Assembly (NCBI GenBank): GCA_021806005.1 | Contig: JAJZDM010000028.1 | Span: 1 to 37,453 of the forward strand | DNA from: Acidobacteriota bacterium | GTDB taxonomy: Bacteria; Acidobacteriota; Terriglobia; Terriglobales; Acidobacteriaceae | Length of the DNA stretch: 37,453 nt | Direction: 5' to 3' | Part shown: positions 32,908 to 37,453 of the stretch, piece after piece | Layout: each line of letters starts with the position of its first letter | Numbering within the stretch: the first letter of the stretch is position 1 | Translations under genes and position numbers: made by a program | Notes under the pieces: generated by a model | What the model was told of the DNA's origin: nothing | The model's database searches: none | Seen by the model: only the letters and a program-made list of their open reading frames with translations

Positions 32908-34653
32908 GTGGGCGAGACTGGGCGCATCGACTCAACCGATCTGGCGACAGCAAGCCGGCCGATTCCGGATGGATCCAATGCGTTCGGGCCGCTGCGGATC
33001 GCGAACTTCCGCGACCGGTGGGTCGCCTCGACGGTGTCCAGTATTGGCACATGGATGCAGGACACGGCGGGCACCTGGCTGATGACGGTGCTGACCACGT
33101 CTCCGCTGCTGATTGCGCTGATGCAGACGGCGGCTAGCTTACCGGTGCTTTGCCTGGGACTGCTGGCCGGAGCTACCGCGGATATCTATGAGCGGCGCCG
33201 GCTGCTGATCTTCTGGCAGTGCTGGATGCTGGGCAGCGTTGCGGTGTTGGCGGCGCTGACATTCCTGGGCGTGATCTCGCCGCTGACGCTGCTGATGTTC
33301 ACCTTTCTGCTGAACATCGGGTCGGCGATGAACAATCCGGCCTGGCAGGCGATTGTGCCGGAGCTGGTACCGCATGAGGAGATTCCCAACGCGGTGGCGC
33401 TGAACGCGGCCAGCAACAACCTGGCGCGGGCGGCAGGACCAGCGCTGGGCGGCTTGCTGGTGGCGGCGTTTTTGCTGCCGAGTCGAGGCGCGGCCTGGGT
33501 GTTTGCGCTGAACTCGGCCTCATTTGCCGGGGTGATCTGGATTCTATGGCGATGGCACCGACAACCACTGTTCCGGAGCGCGCTGCCGGCCGAGCGGATA
33601 GCCGGTTCGGTGCGGTCAGGGTTGCGCTATCTGCGCCATGCTCCTGACCTGCAGGGGCCGCTGATTCGAGTGTTTACCTTCACCTTTTTTGTGAGCGCCG
33701 TATGGAGTCTGCTGGCGCTGGTGGCCAAGCAGGACCTGCACCAGGGAGCGATGGGGTACGGCATCCTGAACGGGTGCCTGGGATTGGGAGCCGTGGTGGG
33801 AGCTACGCTTCTGGCGCGTCTACGGCAGCGGGTGGATGCGGATACGATGTTGTCAGCCACCGCGGGCTACTATGTGGCGACACTGCTGTTGCTGGCGCTG
33901 GTGCCGAAGCCCTGGGTGGCGATCGTGATGCTGCTGGGCGCGGGATTTGCCTGGACGACCACGATGTCCACGCTGAACGTGAGCGTGCAACTCAGCGTTC
34001 CGGCCTGGGTCTACGCGCGGGCGCTGGGCGTCTACCTGATGGCGATGCAGGGGGGATTGGCGCTGGGCAGCGTGCTGTGGGGAGCGATTGCGCAGCGCAG
34101 TTCGACGAAGGTGGCGCTGATCTGTGCCGCGGTGGGGCTGGCGGCCAGCATGCCGGGGATGCGGCGCATCCATATCCTGAAGGGCCTGCTGCCGGACCTT
34201 ACGCCGTACCAATGGAAACGCCCACTGCCGAGGTTTGCGCAGATGGCGGATCCGGATGTGGGACCGGTGCGGATCTCCGTGGACTATTACGTGCCGCCAG
34301 AGAACTATGCGCGGTTCACCCGGATCGTACAGGATCTGAAGGGGGTTCGCCTGCGCGGTGGCGCCGTGCGCTGGGGGATCTATCGCGACGCGGCCAATCC
34401 CAAGCATCTGAACGAGACCTTCATCATGGAGAGCTGGATGGACTTTCTGCGTTCGCGGGAGCGGATGACCCAGGCAGATCATGAGATCCAGGAGAAGATC
34501 CATGCGCTGCACAAGGATCCGGAGGGCGGCGGGAAGTCGCCCAGGATTGGATTCCAGGTGTGGGCCTCCAGCGTGCCGGAGAGCGAAGGTCCACACGCGG
34601 ACGGCGAGGCTCCGGAGGAACAGCCGGAGTCTTTGGGCGCCGGGACGCCGTAG
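32908..34653 (+). CDS. MFS transporter, MFS_3 (EntS-like) family with C-terminal soluble domain
   Basis: A 581-residue inner-membrane protein with about 12 membrane segments (residues about 40-430), starting with RIANFRDRWVASTVSSIGTWMQDTA and containing DIYERRRLL and NNPAWQAIVPELVP, typical of the exporter family that includes EntS. The C-terminal part (about 440-555) is cytoplasmic: VRISVDYYVPPENYARFTRIV, LRGGAVRWGIYRD, ETFIMESWMDFLRSRERMT. It resembles an antibiotic-biosynthesis-monooxygenase-like dimeric barrel, a known arrangement in this family. The tail is acidic/proline-rich. The start is GTG 32908; no better start fits the hydrophobic onset. Substrate unknown; probably export of a small molecule. 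Confidence 0.9.
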   Translation: MGETGRIDSTDLATASRPIPDGSNAFGPLRIANFRDRWVASTVSSIGTWMQDTAGTWLMTVLTTSPLLIALMQTAASLPVLCLGLLAGATADIYERRRLLIFWQCWMLGSVAVLAALTFLGVISPLTLLMFTFLLNIGSAMNNPAWQAIVPELVPHEEIPNAVALNAASNNLARAAGPALGGLLVAAFLLPSRGAAWVFALNSASFAGVIWILWRWHRQPLFRSALPAERIAGSVRSGLRYLRHAPDLQGPLIRVFTFTFFVSAVWSLLALVAKQDLHQGAMGYGILNGCLGLGAVVGATLLARLRQRVDADTMLSATAGYYVATLLLLALVPKPWVAIVMLLGAGFAWTTTMSTLNVSVQLSVPAWVYARALGVYLMAMQGGLALGSVLWGAIAQRSSTKVALICAAVGLAASMPGMRRIHILKGLLPDLTPYQWKRPLPRFAQMADPDVGPVRISVDYYVPPENYARFTRIVQDLKGVRLRGGAVRWGIYRDAANPKHLNETFIMESWMDFLRSRERMTQADHEIQEKIHALHKDPEGGGKSPRIGFQVWASSVPESEGPHADGEAPEEQPESLGAGTP

Positions 34654-34816
34654 TGAGCCTGCCAACGGTGCGGTGGGTAGTGCATTTTCAGTGCAGGTGC
34701 AGAGGGATGCCTCGACCTCCATGGGCGTTTTCCCCAATGAAAAAGCCGCTGCAAGTCCGCTTCGGGATACCCATCGACACTGAAGACGCTATCGAGCGTG
34801 GATGCTGGTAAGAGTG

Positions 34817-34845
34817 CAGGGCTCGGCTGCGGCGGCCGAGCCCTG
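34817..34845. terminator. Perfect hairpin between convergent genes
   Basis: CAGGGCTCGGC (34817-34827) pairs with GCCGAGCCCTG (34835-34845) around a 7-nt loop: an 11-bp perfect GC-rich stem. It sits between the MFS gene (+, ends 34653) and the DUF1080 gene (-, ends 34874) and could terminate both, though no T-tract flanks it on either side. Confidence 0.65.
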
Positions 34846-34873
34846 TGATGGGCAGGTTGGCAGCGCGGAGCGG

Positions 34874-35674
34874 CTATGGATTCAAAGTCCCGGCGGTCTT
34901 CTCTGCGCCAGGCTTGTCGTCAGGGAGGGTGCGGATCATGATGTTCCGGAACCAGAGCTTGTCCCCCGGCTCACCCTTGGGCTCTGTGCCCTGCAGCGAG
35001 ATATGCCCGATGTGATATTTGCTGTATCCGGGCATGTGCACGAACTTGGTTCCAGCGATCAAGTGCTGCCAGTGTGCATCCCAAAGATGGGTGTTGATCA
35101 CCTCATGTCCGTTCTGGAAGAGGCGCAGATGACCATGGTTCGCAAGGATCTCGAACGAGTTCCACTCGCCCGCCGGCTTTACCCAGTCTCCGCTGTCGGA
35201 GATCACGTCGAAGATGTCGCCGGAGTGTTCCTTCGCAATGTGGCTGTCTGGAACGGTGCAGGTCCGGTCCGCAATCTGCATCTCCACGCCCGTGTCATAC
35301 GTGTCAGGGTACTGGGGGGATTCGTGAACGTAGAACATCACGCCGCTGTCGATGCATGGGCGCGCCTTCCACTCCAGCTTCAGGTCAAAGTTCGCGAACT
35401 GCTGGTCGGTGACGAGGTCGGCATAGTTGGCCGGCGGATCCTGATTGGTCTTGCTCAACTGAATAGCCCCGTCCACCACCGACCAGTCGCTGCCGGGCTG
35501 CTTCTGCAGGTAGGAGTGCCAGCCGTCGAGGTTGCGGCCATTGAAGAGCAGGCGCCAGCCCTGCTGCTTCTCGTGCGCGGAGAGTGTGTTCGGCGGTTGC
35601 ACCTGCGCCGGGGCTGAGCTGCCCACGGCGATCAAGGCAGTTAGTGCTATCCACAAGGGTCTTTTTACTGTCAT
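34874..35674 (-). CDS. Secreted DUF1080 (3-keto-disaccharide hydrolase-like) protein
   Basis: A 266-residue exported protein: signal peptide MTVKRPLWIALTALIAVGSSAPAQ, then a concanavalin-like jelly-roll typical of DUF1080. Motifs are GWRLLFNGRNLDGWHSY at the start, DWSVVDGAIQL, FDLKLEWKARPCIDSGVMFYVHE, YDTGVEMQI, GEWNSFEILANHGHLRLFQNGHEV, and YHIGHISLQG near the end. Members of the family are now linked to hydrolysis of 3-keto-glycosides, but many remain untested. GAGGAG lies 8 nt before ATG 35674. No oxidoreductase or sugar-dehydrogenase gene is adjacent. The regulator gene lies 157 nt upstream on the same strand and could be co-transcribed. Confidence 0.9.
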   Translation of the reverse strand: MTVKRPLWIALTALIAVGSSAPAQVQPPNTLSAHEKQQGWRLLFNGRNLDGWHSYLQKQPGSDWSVVDGAIQLSKTNQDPPANYADLVTDQQFANFDLKLEWKARPCIDSGVMFYVHESPQYPDTYDTGVEMQIADRTCTVPDSHIAKEHSGDIFDVISDSGDWVKPAGEWNSFEILANHGHLRLFQNGHEVINTHLWDAHWQHLIAGTKFVHMPGYSKYHIGHISLQGTEPKGEPGDKLWFRNIMIRTLPDDKPGAEKTAGTLNP

Positions 35675-35831
35675 CTGAACTTCTCCTCAGCGTCTGGTGT
35701 CGCGTTCAAGGGCACAAGCCTATGTTTTACCTGAAGCCCGGCCGGAAGGGTAGACGACGGCAATCTATGCCGGCGCCTGAACCCGCCGGGAGTTGCGAGA
35801 CGTGGGGAGGTTTACCTCTGGAAGATAGATC

Positions 35832-37151
35832 TCAGTGAACGTGCAGGGCGGCCAGTCTGGTGTTTGTGACTCCGCCGCGAACGAAGTCATTTCTCAACAA
35901 CACCTCAAAGTTATGCAGCCGTCCGCTCTTGTCTACCGCGGCCCGCATCACGGGCTGCCAGAGTGCGTTGTAGGTGAAAAAGTTGACCGCGCCGTAGATG
36001 GAGCCCATCGAGGTGCCCTCGACGAGCAGGACGCGGCCCTGTCCCTGGGTGTTATCGACCAGAGCGATCAGTGTATAGGCACTGAGTCCCGGCATCTTTC
36101 GGTCAAAGAGATACTGCTTCGGTTCGCCAGGGCGGGGGGCGCGATCTGTGACCGTGTAGATATCTGTCCGATAATCCCAATGGACGAAAAAGTCCAATTG
36201 CGGCTGGTACAGCGTGACCCAGGGATCAAAGGTCTCCGAGCCGATGAGGATGAGGTTGTTGCCGTGGGTCTGCGCCGCGACAAGGTCGCGAGCGTAGCAG
36301 ATCTCCGTCCATCCCTCCATCTGCGGCATGCCCATGTGATCCGGAACGCGAACCAGATCTGCGACCAGGCGCAGATCGGCCATGGGTGTCACCGAGCGCA
36401 CGCTGAGCGGTACGTCGTTGTGCGCGGGGGGCGCGCTGACGGTGACGTTGTCCTGGTAGCTCTGGGTTGAATATTCGAGGAGCGGGACCTGGCGTTGTTC
36501 CCAGGAGGTGTAGGCATCCAGACTTGCGTCGCCCGGAACGATGAGGGTCATCCGGCCGGGAGTGAAGAGCACCTTCCAAAGAGCCTCAGGGCCTGGCGAG
36601 TCCGGTGGGGCAACCGCGTGGGGGCGTCGGAGCAGGTAGACCGATAGAGAGAGAGCAATGGTGATGGCTGCGAAGGCGAAGACCGCAACCTTGGCCGCAA
36701 GCGGCCACTGCCCGGACGGCCTCGTTTCCTCCCCTGCGGCGGCTGAGAGGGTGTTCTGGCTTGACGTCGCCTCAGCGGGAGTGGAGGATGCCGCGGGCGC
36801 GAATTGGGCAAGGTAGCTCCCCTTGGGCACCACAATCTGAAGCGGGTTCTCTTTGCCTTCGCCCTGATAGTACTGCGCCAGCCGGTCGCGAAGGTGGCGA
36901 ACCGTGCCTCGCACGATGGTGTCCTCTGCCGAGTTGTAGCCAGGGGAACGGCGAAAGACGTGGATTCCGATCTGCTGCTCGGTCAGGTCCTCCAAACGGC
37001 CTTGCAGGGAGTGTTGGCAGATATAACTCAGCAGGGAGGAGAGCCGGGGCGATTTTGTGAAGGTCTGGCTGGTGAGCACGCGCTCCAGCTCAGCGTGGAT
37101 GGCGTCTGTCTCTGATCTGGTCTCGCTCTCCATGATCGATTTGATCGACAT
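35832..37151 (-). CDS. Membrane-anchored winged-helix regulator, acidobacterial type
   Basis: About 439 residues. The N-terminal ~115 residues (IHAELERVLTSQTFTKSPRL, LTEQQIGIHVFRRSPGYN, EDTIVRGTVRHLRDRLAQYY, PLQIVVPKGSYLAQF) form a module I know from many Acidobacteriota proteins; its end resembles the OmpR/CadC winged helix. A proline/serine linker, one membrane helix (about 150-174) and a ~260-residue extracytoplasmic domain follow. That layout suggests a one-component sensor with cytoplasmic DNA binding and a periplasmic sensing domain; this is inference. The sensing domain has no recognised family. ATG 37151 has GGAG 4 nt upstream; ATG 37133 and a TTG at 37190 are alternatives. Overall confident as a gene, less so in function. 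Confidence 0.82.
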   Translation of the reverse strand: MSIKSIMESETRSETDAIHAELERVLTSQTFTKSPRLSSLLSYICQHSLQGRLEDLTEQQIGIHVFRRSPGYNSAEDTIVRGTVRHLRDRLAQYYQGEGKENPLQIVVPKGSYLAQFAPAASSTPAEATSSQNTLSAAAGEETRPSGQWPLAAKVAVFAFAAITIALSLSVYLLRRPHAVAPPDSPGPEALWKVLFTPGRMTLIVPGDASLDAYTSWEQRQVPLLEYSTQSYQDNVTVSAPPAHNDVPLSVRSVTPMADLRLVADLVRVPDHMGMPQMEGWTEICYARDLVAAQTHGNNLILIGSETFDPWVTLYQPQLDFFVHWDYRTDIYTVTDRAPRPGEPKQYLFDRKMPGLSAYTLIALVDNTQGQGRVLLVEGTSMGSIYGAVNFFTYNALWQPVMRAAVDKSGRLHNFEVLLRNDFVRGGVTNTRLAALHVH

Positions 37152-37190
37152 CTTGCTCCAGCCTGATTGTATGGGAGTCTCTGCAGACAA

Positions 37191-37453
37191 CGCCCGTCCG
37201 CCTGTAGCTGCGTGAGATTCGTGCCGGGCAATCCCGAAGGCCTATCTTCCGCAGCTGTAGCGGGGATGAGCCGTCAACCATCCTCCGCCGGAGATTCCGG
37301 ATGGAGAGGTTGGAGGGTGTGGGCCCTTCCAGATTGAACCGCAGGCATCATCCTGATTCTATCTGCAAACTTCGCCGCCAAGAGCGGCACAGTAACATCC
37401 TGAAGCGTCAGAGCGAGGCGCTGGAAGCGATGGCGTGGCCGGAAGCCATAGCG
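37191..37453. other. Right end of window, no gene recognised
   Basis: About 260 nt upstream of the regulator. I see no credible reading frame or repeat; it may contain the regulator's promoter. Confidence 0.35.

Noticed and set aside
34440-34653. Idea that the MFS C-terminal domain is a novel fusion
   Set aside because: A soluble C-terminal domain of this kind is a standard part of many MFS_3-family proteins.

Overview
The window is chromosomal DNA from a GC-rich, Gram-negative bacterium, most likely an Acidobacteriota of the Terriglobia/Acidobacteriaceae type (Granulicella, Edaphobacter or Terriglobus relatives). I infer this from three things: a carboxypeptidase-regulatory-domain TonB-dependent receptor of about 1150 residues; a membrane-anchored regulator with the N-terminal winged-helix-like module common in that phylum; and the mix of glycoside hydrolases with DUF1080 and MFS_3 proteins. 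No rRNA, tRNA, CRISPR array, transposase, integrase or phage gene was recognised.

Left part (about 1-11.6 kb, almost all + strand) is housekeeping: acetyl-CoA synthetase (acs), a secreted thioredoxin-fold protein coupled to a YihY/BrkB membrane protein, pyruvate kinase (pyk) closed by a clear hairpin, mutL, an unrecognised winged-helix-like protein with a basic GKF-repeat tail that overlaps cytidylate kinase (cmk), and a cold-shock protein gene with a long structured leader and a textbook terminator.

Middle part (about 12-23.1 kb) looks like a glycan-utilisation region. A TonB-dependent receptor on the - strand diverges from a KdpD-like histidine kinase and OmpR-family regulator. These are followed by a GH3 glycosidase and a GH92 alpha-mannosidase-family enzyme. 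An 8-bp direct repeat with an 11-bp period lies just upstream of the kinase and may be the regulator's own site.

Third part (about 23.4-31.5 kb) is the most intriguing. It holds a MacB/LolC-type permease, a UGT-type glycosyltransferase, a LolD-type ATPase, a LolA-like periplasmic carrier and an alpha/beta hydrolase on the + strand. Converging on them are a translationally coupled AMP-forming acyl ligase and a thioester/acyl reductase on the - strand. Together they could make, glycosylate and export a lipid-like product to the outer membrane. This is inference from gene content. Two tandem arrays with an exact or near 11-bp period flank the glycosyltransferase gene.

Right part (31.7-37.4 kb) holds a secreted protein of unknown function, a divergent MFS_3 exporter, a secreted DUF1080 protein and a membrane-anchored winged-helix regulator. 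A perfect 11-bp hairpin separates the convergent MFS and DUF1080 genes.
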